Below, piece after piece: positions 1 to 9,123 of a stretch of 64,000 nt of DNA (positions are counted from its first letter, which is position 1; every line of letters starts with the position of its first letter). The stretch spans positions 57,571-121,570 of the forward strand of contig SAKE01000017.1 of assembly GCA_004017275.1 (NCBI GenBank), written 5' to 3'. This stretch comes from Mesorhizobium sp. (GTDB lineage: Bacteria > Pseudomonadota > Alphaproteobacteria > Rhizobiales > Rhizobiaceae). A program made the position numbers and the translations under genes. The notes beneath the pieces were generated by a model that was given only the letters and a program-made list of their open reading frames with translations, ran no database searches and had not been told where the DNA came from.

Positions 1-1538
1 ATTATGTAGCTCAGTCTGTGGGTGTTACGTTTCTGCCTGGTGCCACGACGGCGACAGTCAATGTCCCGGTAAATGGCGACACGATTTTGGAGCCGGATGA
101 GACGTTTACGCTCAACCTGAGCAACCCGGTCAATGTCACCATCGCCGATGGTCAGGGGCTTGGCACGATCCTCAACGACGATACCGCTCCGCCAACGGCA
201 CAGAACTTGACGGCCACTGTTTTGGCAGGTGCGACTGTCACTGTGCCATTGACTCCCGGCGCGACCGGGGGGCCGTTCTCGGCGGCAACTATCGTGTCCA
301 GTCTTCCCGTGGAGGGCGGTGTCTCAACCATCGTTGGCGCGCCCAATTACGCTCTGCAATTTGACGCAGCACCTGTGTTCGAAGGGGTCGTAGTCGTGAA
401 TTACACGCTAACGGGGCCGGGTGGCGTATCCGATCCTGCAACCGTGACGATTACCGTGCAGGCGCGCCCCGATCCATCGACCGATCCAGATGTGCGCGGA
501 TTGTTAACGGCGCAGGCGCAGGCTGCGCAGCAGTTCGCCCAGGGCCAGATGGACACCATCAACCTGCGCATGGCGGCTCTGCGCGACGAGAGCTGCCGCC
601 AGTTTCTTGCCAACACTGTTCAGCTTTCCGGTCCTGACACTGATGGCGGCACCGAGAGACTGTCAACGCCGCAACTCAACGAACCTTGTGAAGACGGCGC
701 GCAGAAGCTCGGCCTGTCGATGTGGACGAGCGGTTCGGTCGATGTTGGCAGTACTGACCGTGCGGGCGAGGCTGGGCGTGACTCGATCGCTTACAATCTC
801 ACGGCTGGTATCGACTACCGTTTCAGCCAGCGTTTCGTTGGCGGCATTTCTTTGGGCTACAGTACCGACAGCAGTGACATAGGTACAAACGGCACGACTA
901 GCGACGGCGAAGCGATTAGCGCGGCTATCTACGGAAGTTTTATGGCAACACCGAGTATCTTTGTCGATGCGTTGATCGGCTATGGCTCATTCGACTTCAA
1001 CTCAAGGCGTTTTGATACGAGCTCAGGTTCGTTTGGGAGCGGCGACCGAGATGGTGACCAGTTTTACGCATCGCTTACCGCGGGGTATGACACGCAGCTG
1101 AGAGCGTGGAAGGTGACGCCGTTTGCTAGGTTATCGGGCTCGTCGTCGGTCTTGAACGGCTTTTCGGAAACAGGGGCCGGCGAATACTCGCTTGCATATG
1201 ACAGGCAGCAGGTTGACAGCTTTGGTGGCTCGCTGGGCTTTGCGGCGTCTACCGATTTAGCACTTGAAGTCGGCACACTGACCCCGCGTCTAAGGCTTGA
1301 ATATGTGCACGAGTTTGATGGCGACAGCTCCGTCGATATCCGTTACGCAGATCTTTCGGAAGGCTTGATTTATAATGTTCAAACACAAGCTTTTGCGCAG
1401 AACCAGATCACGCTAGGGTTGGGTGCAGATCTTCACTTGAATAACGGCATGCGGTTGGGGCTGGACTACACCGGCAACTTCGGCTTCGAGGACAACCGTA
1501 GGCACGGCGTGAGAGCCAGTGTCGGCGGGCAGTTCTAG
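1..1538 (+). CDS. Calx-beta / autotransporter-barrel surface protein, 3' end only
   Basis: The reading frame is already open at the left edge (codons in phase with position 3), so only the C-terminal part is seen and the GTG at 18 is not a real start. The visible part opens with a Calx-beta repeat (DETFTLNLSNP, ending in a TILNDD motif), followed by an Ig-like beta segment, a helical linker rich in Gln and Ala (about residues 160-200 counted from position 18), and a C-terminal beta-barrel of about 275 residues with alternating aromatic strands. The last residue is Phe, as expected for BAM-inserted outer-membrane barrels. This is the type V secretion architecture. The passenger, and hence its role (probably adhesion), lies outside the window. 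The codon choice is noticeably less GC-biased than in the flagellar genes next door. Confidence 0.85.
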   Translation, partial: YVAQSVGVTFLPGATTATVNVPVNGDTILEPDETFTLNLSNPVNVTIADGQGLGTILNDDTAPPTAQNLTATVLAGATVTVPLTPGATGGPFSAATIVSSLPVEGGVSTIVGAPNYALQFDAAPVFEGVVVVNYTLTGPGGVSDPATVTITVQARPDPSTDPDVRGLLTAQAQAAQQFAQGQMDTINLRMAALRDESCRQFLANTVQLSGPDTDGGTERLSTPQLNEPCEDGAQKLGLSMWTSGSVDVGSTDRAGEAGRDSIAYNLTAGIDYRFSQRFVGGISLGYSTDSSDIGTNGTTSDGEAISAAIYGSFMATPSIFVDALIGYGSFDFNSRRFDTSSGSFGSGDRDGDQFYASLTAGYDTQLRAWKVTPFARLSGSSSVLNGFSETGAGEYSLAYDRQQVDSFGGSLGFAASTDLALEVGTLTPRLRLEYVHEFDGDSSVDIRYADLSEGLIYNVQTQAFAQNQITLGLGADLHLNNGMRLGLDYTGNFGFEDNRRHGVRASVGGQF

Positions 1539-1893
1539 CCGCTAGTGTATTGAGGTTTGCGCGGACTTTCACAGGCTACACTTTCGCGGCGGAGTAGAAT
1601 CTAATGTCCCACGAGTTTCTACTAACCACCCTGATAGTCGTTGCTTCTTAGATCGTGGCGATTAACACTATTGCCGCCCGGCTCACGCCGATCCAACGTG
1701 CGTGGATCGGGCGCCTTTTGCGCGCATCGCCGGACTCGTGCTTCATCGCGACCTCGGATTTTAGAGAGACCTCATTGCAGAGGCCGCCTCTGGGAGATTG
1801 AGCCTCAGTTCGGAATGACCGGAAAGAGGCGCATTGCTGCCGCAAACGTGGGCAATGAAGCTCACCGTTCGCTCAATTGCAGAATTCCCCCAA
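1539..1893. other. Intergenic gap between convergent autotransporter and flagellar genes
   Basis: These 355 bases separate two convergent transcription units. The only structure seen is an 8-bp hairpin at 1688-1710, listed separately. Short open frames on both strands (for example 65 codons on the minus strand at 1648-1845) show no recognisable domain and no convincing ribosome-binding site, so I leave them out. Confidence 0.5.
1688..1718 (+). terminator. Possible weak terminator hairpin
   Basis: CCGATCCA (1688-1695) pairs with TGGATCGG (1703-1710) around a 7-base loop, and a short TTTT run follows within eight bases. It lies about 150 bases after the autotransporter stop. The T-run is short and offset, so a terminator role is tentative. 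Confidence 0.35.
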
Positions 1894-2277
1894 CTACTCC
1901 TCCCCCCGCTTCTGCGCGATCAAATCCAGCCGCTCGCGGTCGGAGCGCTCGCGTTCGTCGCGGTTGCGGACGTCCTTGTAGGCGCGCTCGACCATGTTGG
2001 TGCGGGCGGTCGCGGCGGCGATCAGGCTGGCTTCCTGTTTGGCGCTTGCCAGGTTCGTCTCCTGGCGCACGACCGCCTGGGCAATGCGGCGGTGGTAGAG
2101 ATCGGGAAACAGGGCTGACAGCGAACCGGCCTGGTCGAAATGGCCGACCAGTTCCCTGGCTTCGGTCTCGGCGGCGCTGGCCGCCGCCACGAAGGTGGCG
2201 TGACGGGTTTCGTGCAGCGCCTTCAGCTGTTCCTGCACCTTGACCAGTTTTTTCAGACGTTCCTTGCGCGTGCTCAT
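1894..2277 (-). CDS. FliJ-like coiled-coil flagellar protein
   Basis: This 127-residue protein is highly charged and almost wholly helical by composition (MSTRKERLKK at the start, a heptad-like K/E/R pattern throughout, RDERERSDRER near the end). That size and coiled-coil character match FliJ, the export-ATPase stalk protein. Its ATG at 2277 lies 3 bases past the fliR stop, so it is the last gene of flhA-fliR-fliJ-like. In many bacteria fliJ follows fliI; here it follows fliR, and fliI lies 30 kb away. The assignment rests on size, helicity and operon position rather than on a signature motif, so a lineage-specific flagellar chaperone is an alternative. Confidence 0.55.
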   Translation of the reverse strand: MSTRKERLKKLVKVQEQLKALHETRHATFVAAASAAETEARELVGHFDQAGSLSALFPDLYHRRIAQAVVRQETNLASAKQEASLIAAATARTNMVERAYKDVRNRDERERSDRERLDLIAQKRGEE

Positions 2278-2279
2278 TT

Positions 2280-3032
2280 CTATCTCGCCAGCGTCAGGTC
2301 GACAAAGCCGTTGACGAACAGCGACAGCATGGTGCCGACGGCGAAATAGAAGATGATCATGCCCCCGGCGATGATGAAGGGCTGCGAGATGAAATAGATC
2401 GGGATCTGCGGGGTCAGCTTGTTGACGAAGCCGATCGTCAGGTTGACGAGTATGGCATAGGCGACAAACGGGCTGCCGAGGCGGATGACCAGGAAGAACG
2501 TGTCCGACACCGTGTCGGTGACATCGACCAGTGCTGCCTGCGGGTTGAAGAAGATGTTGACCGGCGCGACCGTGTAGGACGACACCAGCGCGCGTATTAT
2601 CTCGTGGTCGAAATCGAAGACGAACAGCATCAGCAGCGCCGAAAACGAGATGATGGCGGCAAGGGCCGCCTGCGGCTCCGGCTCTTCGATCGCCGGTCCG
2701 CCGGTGCCGCCATAGCCGATCAGCATGGCGATGGCCGAGCCCATGAAGCGCAGGGCCTCCATGTAGAGCCTGGTCATGGCGCCGATCAGGCCGCCCACCA
2801 GAAGTTCCGAGATGATCATCGGCACCAGGATCTGCGGGCGCGGATCGACGAATGGAAAGATCTTGTCCCACAGGAAGGCGAGCAGGCCGCCGGTGGCGGC
2901 GACCGCGACGAACAGCCTGACCTGGACCGGAACGCGGGCGCTGGACAGGCCGGGCATCAGCATGAAGCAGGCGCCGATGCGGCAGAAGGCGAGGAACGCC
3001 GCGATGACGACGCCTTGCGAAAGCACGCTCAC
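2280..3032 (-). CDS. fliR: Flagellar export gate protein FliR
   Basis: FliR is an inner-membrane subunit of the FliPQR core of the flagellar type III export gate. The 250 residues hold several hydrophobic spans, with the family-typical opening (FCRIGACFMLMPGLSS) and a conserved centre (MGSAIAMLIGYGG). The length fits FliR (about 250-260). The start is GTG at 3032; it overlaps the flhA stop (TGA at 3031-3029), a GTGA-type coupling that supports this start. fliR sits next to flhA as in other rhizobia, but fliQ, normally beside them, is displaced to 9.4 kb. Confidence 0.95.
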   Translation of the reverse strand: MSVLSQGVVIAAFLAFCRIGACFMLMPGLSSARVPVQVRLFVAVAATGGLLAFLWDKIFPFVDPRPQILVPMIISELLVGGLIGAMTRLYMEALRFMGSAIAMLIGYGGTGGPAIEEPEPQAALAAIISFSALLMLFVFDFDHEIIRALVSSYTVAPVNIFFNPQAALVDVTDTVSDTFFLVIRLGSPFVAYAILVNLTIGFVNKLTPQIPIYFISQPFIIAGGMIIFYFAVGTMLSLFVNGFVDLTLAR

Positions 3033-5116
3033 GATATGGTTCCGAGCACCCTGATCTCGACGCCCTTGGCGATTTCGACGTGGCTGAGCACCGGCAGCGT
3101 GGTGAACAGCCGCTCGATGATCATGCGCACATAGGGGCGGGCGTCGGGCGCGGTGACCAGCACGAAACGCTCGCCGGCTTCGAGATGTTTCTTGATCGCC
3201 TTGGTGGCGTCCTGGCCGAACTCCTCAAGCTGGCGAGGGTCGATGTCGAACTCGCGCACCTCGCCCTTGGCGTCGCGCTTGAGGCTCTGGTGAAAGGCAA
3301 GATCCCAGCGGTTGCCGAGCCGCAGCACCTTCAGCACGCCGCCTTCGGAAAGGTCGCCGCAGATTTGCTGTGCCATGCGGATGCGAACATGCTCGACGAT
3401 CTGCTCGGTGCGGCGCACATGCGGCGCGATCTCGGCGATCGCCTCGATGATCAGGTGGAGATTGCGGATCGAGACCCGCTCGGCGAGCAGCAGCTTCAGC
3501 ACCGCCTGCAGGCCGGGATAGGAGATGTGCGTGGTGCAGATTTCGTCGGCGAGCTTGCGGTATTCCTGGTCCTGGCGTTCGAGCAGCGCCTTCATGTCCT
3601 TGTAGGACAGAAGCTGCGGCAGGTTGTTGCGGATGACCTCGGAGAGATGGGTGAGCAGCACCGACATGTTGTCGGCGAAAGTGTAGTTTTCCCGCTTCAG
3701 ATCCTCGGCGAAGGCTTCGACCACGGAATAGGCGCGCATGCCGAAGGCCGGCTCGCGGATTTCCTCGCCCGGTATTTCGGGTATGTCGCGGTTGCCGAGC
3801 AGCACCATGATCTCGCCGACGCGCATCTGGTACTCGGCCACCACGGTGCCGTGCACCTTGATCTGGTAGCTTTTCGGCGGGATGGCGAAATCGTCGGCGA
3901 CACGCACTTCCGGCACGACGAAACCGTACTGGGTGGCGAATTTCTTGCGCATCTTGCCCATGCGGAAAACCAGTTCCTGATGCGACGTCAGCAGCCTTGT
4001 CGACAGCTGCTTGCCGATCAGGAGTTCGATCTCGGCGGTGGCGAGCGAGGCCTTGACCGAGTTCTTCTCTTCCTCGACCTTGGTCGCCTTCTCCTGATCC
4101 TTGATCGCCTCGGCTTCGGCGACGGCGCGGTTGTGGCGCATCGGGATGACGTAGCCGAGGCCGGCCATGCCGGCGGCGAGCGCGAAGAACGGGAACAGCG
4201 GCAGGCCGGGCATCAGGCCGAGCAGCACCAGCAGCGATGCCGCGACGTAGAGCGCGCGCGGATGGGCGCCGAGCTGGCCGAACACCGCCTGGTTGGTCGA
4301 GCCGCGGGTGCCACCCTTGGAGACGAGCAGGCCGGCGGCCAGCGAGACGATGAGCGCCGGGATCTGCGTGACGAGGCCGTCGCCGACCGACAGTTTGATG
4401 AACACGTCGGCGGCTTCGCCCATGCCCATGCCGTGCCTGATATAGCCGATGGCGATGCCGCCGACGATGTTGATGGCGGTGATGATGAGGCCGGCGATGG
4501 CGTCGCCGCGGACGAATTTCGAGGCGCCGTCCATCGAGCCGAAGAAGGAGGACTCTTCCTCCAGTTCGCGGCGCCGAAGCTGTGCTGTCTTGTCGTCGAT
4601 CATGCCGGCGGAGAGGTCGGCGTCGATCGACATCTGCTTGCCGGGAATGGCATCGAGGGTGAAGCGTGCGCCGACTTCGGCGATACGGGTGGCGCCCTTG
4701 GTGATGACGATGAAGTTCACCACGATCAGGATCATGAAGACGATCAGGCCGATGACGAAGTCGCTGGCCATCACCAGCTTGGAGAAGCCGGCGATGACGT
4801 AGCCGGCGGCATGCGTGCCCTCATTGCCGTGCGACAGGATCATGCGCGTGGTGGCGATGTTGAGCGACAGCCGCAGCATGGTGGCAATGAGCAGCACGGT
4901 CGGGAACGACGAGAAATCGAGCGGCCGCTGGATCCACAGCGCCACCATCAGGATCAGCACCGAAAGCGCGATCGAGAAGGCGAGGCCGATGTCGATGAGA
5001 AAGGCCGGGATCGGCAGGAACAGCACGGCCAGGATGATGACGATGCCGATGGCAAAGAAGACGTCGCGACCGTTCTTGGCCACCGCGCCGGGCTGGATGC
5101 TTTCGCTGATCGCCAT
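3029..5116 (-). CDS. flhA: Flagellar export protein FlhA
   Basis: FlhA (695 residues, the usual size) is the large export-gate subunit. The N-terminal half carries about eight membrane spans and the FHIPEP-family core (residues about 40-90, with RPLDFSSFPTVLLIATMLR), then the conserved cytoplasmic loop (GKQMSIDADLSAGMIDD). The C-terminal half from about residue 330 is the soluble substrate- and chaperone-docking domain. I chose ATG 5116 because the protein then begins just before the first membrane segment; the frame stays open far upstream without FlhA similarity. The 120 bases to the divergent monooxygenase gene must hold its promoter. It is translationally coupled to fliR. Confidence 0.96.
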   Translation of the reverse strand: MAISESIQPGAVAKNGRDVFFAIGIVIILAVLFLPIPAFLIDIGLAFSIALSVLILMVALWIQRPLDFSSFPTVLLIATMLRLSLNIATTRMILSHGNEGTHAAGYVIAGFSKLVMASDFVIGLIVFMILIVVNFIVITKGATRIAEVGARFTLDAIPGKQMSIDADLSAGMIDDKTAQLRRRELEEESSFFGSMDGASKFVRGDAIAGLIITAINIVGGIAIGYIRHGMGMGEAADVFIKLSVGDGLVTQIPALIVSLAAGLLVSKGGTRGSTNQAVFGQLGAHPRALYVAASLLVLLGLMPGLPLFPFFALAAGMAGLGYVIPMRHNRAVAEAEAIKDQEKATKVEEEKNSVKASLATAEIELLIGKQLSTRLLTSHQELVFRMGKMRKKFATQYGFVVPEVRVADDFAIPPKSYQIKVHGTVVAEYQMRVGEIMVLLGNRDIPEIPGEEIREPAFGMRAYSVVEAFAEDLKRENYTFADNMSVLLTHLSEVIRNNLPQLLSYKDMKALLERQDQEYRKLADEICTTHISYPGLQAVLKLLLAERVSIRNLHLIIEAIAEIAPHVRRTEQIVEHVRIRMAQQICGDLSEGGVLKVLRLGNRWDLAFHQSLKRDAKGEVREFDIDPRQLEEFGQDATKAIKKHLEAGERFVLVTAPDARPYVRMIIERLFTTLPVLSHVEIAKGVEIRVLGTIS

Positions 5117-5236
5117 GTCGTCCTCAAACCCATAGACTGCCGAGCGCGACAGCCCTGTGAGGGTAGCCGGCCAAGCTTGCGCGAGGGTGGGAGACTGGCT
5201 ACTGCGCCTTGAGATGCGTCTTCGAAAGGAAATCCC

Positions 5237-5536
5237 ATGCTTCTGATCATCGGCACGATTCGCTTGCCGCCCGGCAAGCTCGAGGAAGCAAAGCCGGCGA
5301 TGGAGCGCATGGTTTCCGGCAGCCGCGCCGAGCCCGGCTGTCTCGAATATTCCTACGCGCAGGATGTCTTCGATGCCGGGCTCATCCGGGTCACGGAAGT
5401 CTGGGCCGACAGGGCAGCGCTCGACGCGCATTTCGCCTCGCCGCATATTGCGGACTGGCGTGCGAACTGGCCGGCACTTGGCATAGGCGAGCGCAACCTC
5501 GTGCTCTATGAAGCCGGCGAGCCCACGCCGACCTGA
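5237..5536 (+). CDS. Antibiotic biosynthesis monooxygenase (ABM) family protein
   Basis: The protein has 99 residues with the ABM/YgiN dimeric alpha-beta barrel pattern: an opening strand (MLLIIGTIRLP), an EPGCLEYSYAQD strand, a second strand RVTEVWAD and the HFASPHI segment. Members include quinol monooxygenases and heme-degrading or stress-related enzymes that usually act as dimers; the substrate here cannot be told. AAGGAA lies 6 bases before ATG 5237. It is transcribed away from flhA and is the first of three non-flagellar genes set into the flagellar locus. Confidence 0.8.
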   Translation: MLLIIGTIRLPPGKLEEAKPAMERMVSGSRAEPGCLEYSYAQDVFDAGLIRVTEVWADRAALDAHFASPHIADWRANWPALGIGERNLVLYEAGEPTPT

Positions 5537-5671
5537 TCCTGCCGGCCGATTGATGCCACAATGGCGCCTTGTCTGTCGCCAATGTGGTGTCTGTCGTGGT
5601 TGCCATGCCGTGTCGCCGGGCGTATCAGGCGGGCTTTCCACTGCCTCTTCTGATGTCGGCGAGCCGCCCCG

Positions 5672-7468
5672 GTGCTTTCCAGAAACCAACCGCCCAGAAA
5701 TCGACCGCAAGTCTACGCCCGCCGGCTGCGCGCGGTGCTGATCAGGTCGCTGCCGCTGCTTGAGGCGCGCGGCATCGTTGTCGTCATTCTGGCCGGCGTC
5801 GTCGGCGTCATGGCCGGCATATTGGTCACGGCGATGAGCCAGATCGTGCAGGACCTGCACGGGCTGTTGTTCGGCGTCCAGCCCGGCGGCCGGCTTTCAG
5901 GCATGTTCTCGCTCGTCAATCCGATGCAAGCGCTGATCCCGGCGCTCGGCGGCATCCTGCTTGGGCTGACGGTGATCTGGCTCCGGATACGGAAATTCCG
6001 CACGCCGATCGACCCGATCGAAGCCAACGCGCTCTATGGCGGGCGCATGTCGCTGACCGACACCTTCATCATTGCAGGCCAGACGATGATCTCCAGCGGT
6101 TTTGGCGCCTCGGTCGGGCTGGAGGCCGGCTACACGCAGGTCGGCTCGGGCCTGGCTTCGCGGCTTGCGCGCATGTTCAGGCTGCGCCGCAACGATGTCC
6201 GCATCCTGGTCGGCTGTGGCGCGGCCGGCGCCATCGCCGCCGCCTTCGATGCGCCGCTGACCGGTGCCTTCTATGGCTTCGAACTGGTCATCGGCATCTA
6301 CTCGGTCGCCAATGTCGCGCCTGTCATGACCGCCGCGATCTCAGCCTCGCTGACCGCCGAAATGTTCGGCGGGGTACCGTTTCCGCTCGAGCTTTCGGGT
6401 CTGCCGGCGCTCACCCCAAGCCAGTACGTGCCGTTCCTGCTGCTCGGGCTGCTCGGCGGTGCCGCCTCGATCGCCATCATGCACCTGGTGACGCTGATCG
6501 AGCGTGGCTTTGCCAGGCTGTCGGTCGATGCGTCGCTGCGCCCCGTCATTGGCGGTGTCATCGTTGGTATGTTGGGACTGATCACACCGCAAGTACTGTC
6601 CAGCGGCCATGGTGCGCTGCATCGTGAATTCTCGATGAACTACGGCCTGGCCGTGGTGGCCAGCGTCTTCGTGCTCAAGCTGGCTGCATCGGCGGTCTCG
6701 CTGGGATCGGGCTTTCGCGGCGGATTGTTCTTTGCCTCGCTGTTCCTCGGCGCGCTGCTCGGCAAGGCGTTTGCGGATGTGATGATTGTCATCTCGCCGG
6801 CAACCGGCATCGACCCCGCCGTCGCCGCCGTCGTCGGCATGACGTCGCTCGCTGTCGGTGTGGTCGGCGGCCCGCTGACCATGACCTTCCTGGCACTGGA
6901 ATCGACCCGCGACCTGACCCTGACCGGCGTTGTCCTGGCAGCCTCGATCATGTCGGCGATCCTGGTGCGCGAGACCTTCGGCTATTCGTTCTCGACCTGG
7001 CGATTCCATCTGCGCGGCGAGACCATCCGCAGCGCTCACGATGTCGGCTGGATGCGCAGCCTCACCGTCGGCTCGATGATGCGCGAGGACATCAAGACCA
7101 TCGACGCCGCGACGACGCTGGCGGCCTTCCGCAAGCAAGTGCCGCTCGGTTCAGCCCAGCGCGTCATCGCCGTCGATGCGGGCGATCACTATGTCGGCGT
7201 GCTGATCGTGGCCGAACTGCACAGCGATCTCTCCGACGGCGAGGTGGCGGTGCGCGATCTTGCCAGGTACAAGGACGCGGTGCTGGTGCCCAGCATGAAT
7301 GTGCAGGCCGCCGCAGAGACGTTCCAGCGTGCGGGCGCCGAAGAACTCGCCGTGGTCGAGGATTTCACCGACCACATCGTGCTCGGACTTTTGACCGAAG
7401 GCCATTTGATGCGGCGCTATGCCGAGGAACTCGACAAGGCGCGCAGGGATTTGTCGGGCGAGGGGTAA
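5672..7468 (+). CDS. ClC-family chloride channel/antiporter with C-terminal CBS-like region
   Basis: The 598-residue membrane protein shows the ClC signature segments: VGLEAG (148-153, the place of GREGP and its gating Glu), GCGAAGAIAAAFDAP (181-195), ALEST (408-412), and GSGFRGGLFFASLF (345-358, the place of the GGIFAP motif). The N-terminal GSGIP motif, which supplies the chloride-coordinating Ser in typical ClCs, is not evident; the matching stretch reads ALYGGRM (120-126). Residues from about 464 onward form a soluble tail like a CBS pair. The GTG at 5672 is the earliest start in the open frame that I would accept. It converges with the MFS gene, only 11 bases between stops. Confidence 0.85.
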   Translation: MLSRNQPPRNRPQVYARRLRAVLIRSLPLLEARGIVVVILAGVVGVMAGILVTAMSQIVQDLHGLLFGVQPGGRLSGMFSLVNPMQALIPALGGILLGLTVIWLRIRKFRTPIDPIEANALYGGRMSLTDTFIIAGQTMISSGFGASVGLEAGYTQVGSGLASRLARMFRLRRNDVRILVGCGAAGAIAAAFDAPLTGAFYGFELVIGIYSVANVAPVMTAAISASLTAEMFGGVPFPLELSGLPALTPSQYVPFLLLGLLGGAASIAIMHLVTLIERGFARLSVDASLRPVIGGVIVGMLGLITPQVLSSGHGALHREFSMNYGLAVVASVFVLKLAASAVSLGSGFRGGLFFASLFLGALLGKAFADVMIVISPATGIDPAVAAVVGMTSLAVGVVGGPLTMTFLALESTRDLTLTGVVLAASIMSAILVRETFGYSFSTWRFHLRGETIRSAHDVGWMRSLTVGSMMREDIKTIDAATTLAAFRKQVPLGSAQRVIAVDAGDHYVGVLIVAELHSDLSDGEVAVRDLARYKDAVLVPSMNVQAAAETFQRAGAEELAVVEDFTDHIVLGLLTEGHLMRRYAEELDKARRDLSGEG

Positions 7469-7479
7469 GGGCCTCAGAG

Positions 7480-9123
7480 TCAGTGCTCGATCGGTCCCTT
7501 GGCCATCACCAGGGCCGTGCCGGCGGTCGTCGGGCGCTCGATCATGCGCCGCACGCGCGGCGGCTCGTCGCCGCTGTGCAGCGCCCGCACACGCTCGCCG
7601 ATGAGGGCGTCAGCATGGGTGATGCGTCCATTGTGCCTGATATATTCGATCCAGGTCGGCGTGTGGTAGTGCTCGATCCAGACCGCCGGATTTTCGAGGT
7701 CGCGCGCCAGCGTCCAGTTGCGGGCGCCGTCGCGGCGGCGGATGCGGCCGCGTTCGGCCATGATGGCGAGGAACTCCGGAACGTCCTCGTCGCGGATCAC
7801 ATACTCGATCATGATGGCGATGGGACCACTGCGCGGCTTCAGGTCAAGTGCCAAATGCGGTTCCTTGAAGCGATTGAGCGGGTCGAGGTTGAGCACCTGC
7901 TGTTGCGGTAGCGGGAGCAAAAGACCGATGGCGCCGCCGGCCAGCATGGCGATGCTGGCTGCAATCAGCGCGGTTTCGGCGCCATGCGCATCGGCGACGA
8001 CACCCCAGATCCAGCTGCCGAGCGCGATGCCGCCGAAGGTCGCGGTCTGGTAGACCGACAGCACCCGGCCGACCACCCAGCGTGGTGTCGCCATCTGCAC
8101 CGTGACGTTGAAGTGCGAAAGCGCGATCACCCAGCATGCACCGCCGACAAGCAGGCCGAGCGACGTCTGCCAGGCATGATGGCTGACGGCGGCATTGAAG
8201 GCGCAGACGGCGAAGCCGGCGAACGCACAGCGCACCATCGTCTCGCTGGACAGCAGCTGCCGCAGCCTGACGCTGATCAAAGCACCGCCGACCGCGCCGA
8301 TGCCGAACGCGCCGAGCATGATGCCGTAGGTCAGGGCATCACCCCTGACGACATCGCGCGCCACCAGCGGCAGCAACGCCAGCACAGCACCTGCGCTGAA
8401 GCCGAAGGCCGCACCCCTGACCAGCACCTTGCCGATGTTGGGCGACATGGCGACATAGCGCAGGCCGGCGCCCATGGCGGCCCCCAGCGACTCGCGCGGC
8501 AAGGTCGATATCGGCACGTCCGGCTTCCAGCGCGCCAGCACCACGATCAGGCCGACATAGCTCACCGCGTTCGCCGCGAAGGCGGCCGCCGCACCGGCCG
8601 CGGCGACGATGATGCCGCCGATCGCCGGCCCGACGCTACGGGTCAGGTTGAAGCCCATCGAGTTGAGCGCGACGGCGGCCGGCACCTTGTTGCGAGGAAC
8701 GATGTCGCCGACCGAGGCCTGCCATGACGGGCTGTTGAGCGCGGTGCCGCTGTCGATCAGGAAGGTGAAGGCAAGCAGCGTCCATGGCGTGATCAGGCCG
8801 GAATAGGTGAACAGGGTCAGCAGCACCGAGACGACCAGCATGAAGGTCTGGGCGACCAGCATCACCTTGCGCCGGTCGAAACTGTCGGCGATGGCGCCGG
8901 CGACGAGCGCAAACAGCATGATCGGCAAGGTGGTCGAAGCCTGGACCAGGGCCACCTGATACGGCGAGGTGGCGATCGTGGTCATCATCCAGGCAGCGCC
9001 GACGCCCTGGATCAGGCCGCCGAAATTCGAGACGAGACTTGCGCCCCAGACGGCGCGGAAGATGCCGTGCCGGAAGGGCGCCAGCGCCGAGACGCTCTCG
9101 CTGTCCGGCTTTTCGTCAATCAT
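7480..9123 (-). CDS. MFS exporter (MFS_3/EntS-like) with C-terminal ABM-like domain
   Basis: The 547-residue protein has 12 predicted membrane spans in its first 405 or so residues, with the MFS loop motif ADSFDRRKVML after the second span and NSPSWQASVGDIVPR in the middle, as in the enterobactin-exporter-like MFS_3 family. The last 130 or so residues are soluble and start IEYVIRDEDVPEFLAIM; the strand/helix pattern and the EHYHTPTWIEYIRH segment resemble an ABM-type barrel. The ATG at 9123 gives MIDEKPDSES; longer frames add basic, non-conserved residues. Substrate unknown. It lies 228 bases downstream of fliQ on the same strand but has no flagellar role. Confidence 0.85.
   Translation of the reverse strand: MIDEKPDSESVSALAPFRHGIFRAVWGASLVSNFGGLIQGVGAAWMMTTIATSPYQVALVQASTTLPIMLFALVAGAIADSFDRRKVMLVAQTFMLVVSVLLTLFTYSGLITPWTLLAFTFLIDSGTALNSPSWQASVGDIVPRNKVPAAVALNSMGFNLTRSVGPAIGGIIVAAAGAAAAFAANAVSYVGLIVVLARWKPDVPISTLPRESLGAAMGAGLRYVAMSPNIGKVLVRGAAFGFSAGAVLALLPLVARDVVRGDALTYGIMLGAFGIGAVGGALISVRLRQLLSSETMVRCAFAGFAVCAFNAAVSHHAWQTSLGLLVGGACWVIALSHFNVTVQMATPRWVVGRVLSVYQTATFGGIALGSWIWGVVADAHGAETALIAASIAMLAGGAIGLLLPLPQQQVLNLDPLNRFKEPHLALDLKPRSGPIAIMIEYVIRDEDVPEFLAIMAERGRIRRRDGARNWTLARDLENPAVWIEHYHTPTWIEYIRHNGRITHADALIGERVRALHSGDEPPRVRRMIERPTTAGTALVMAKGPIEH

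Noticed and set aside
1648..1845. Small minus-strand frame in the left intergenic gap
   Set aside because: 65 codons, no similarity, no fitting ribosome-binding site.
3080..5212. Open frame of 710 codons on the plus strand
   Set aside because: Antisense to flhA, with a His/Asp/Ala-rich composition typical of mirrored GC-rich genes.
3029..5860. N-terminal extension of FlhA by about 248 residues
   Set aside because: The extension is Arg/Pro-rich, crosses the divergent monooxygenase gene and lacks any FlhA feature; ATG 5116 fits the family.
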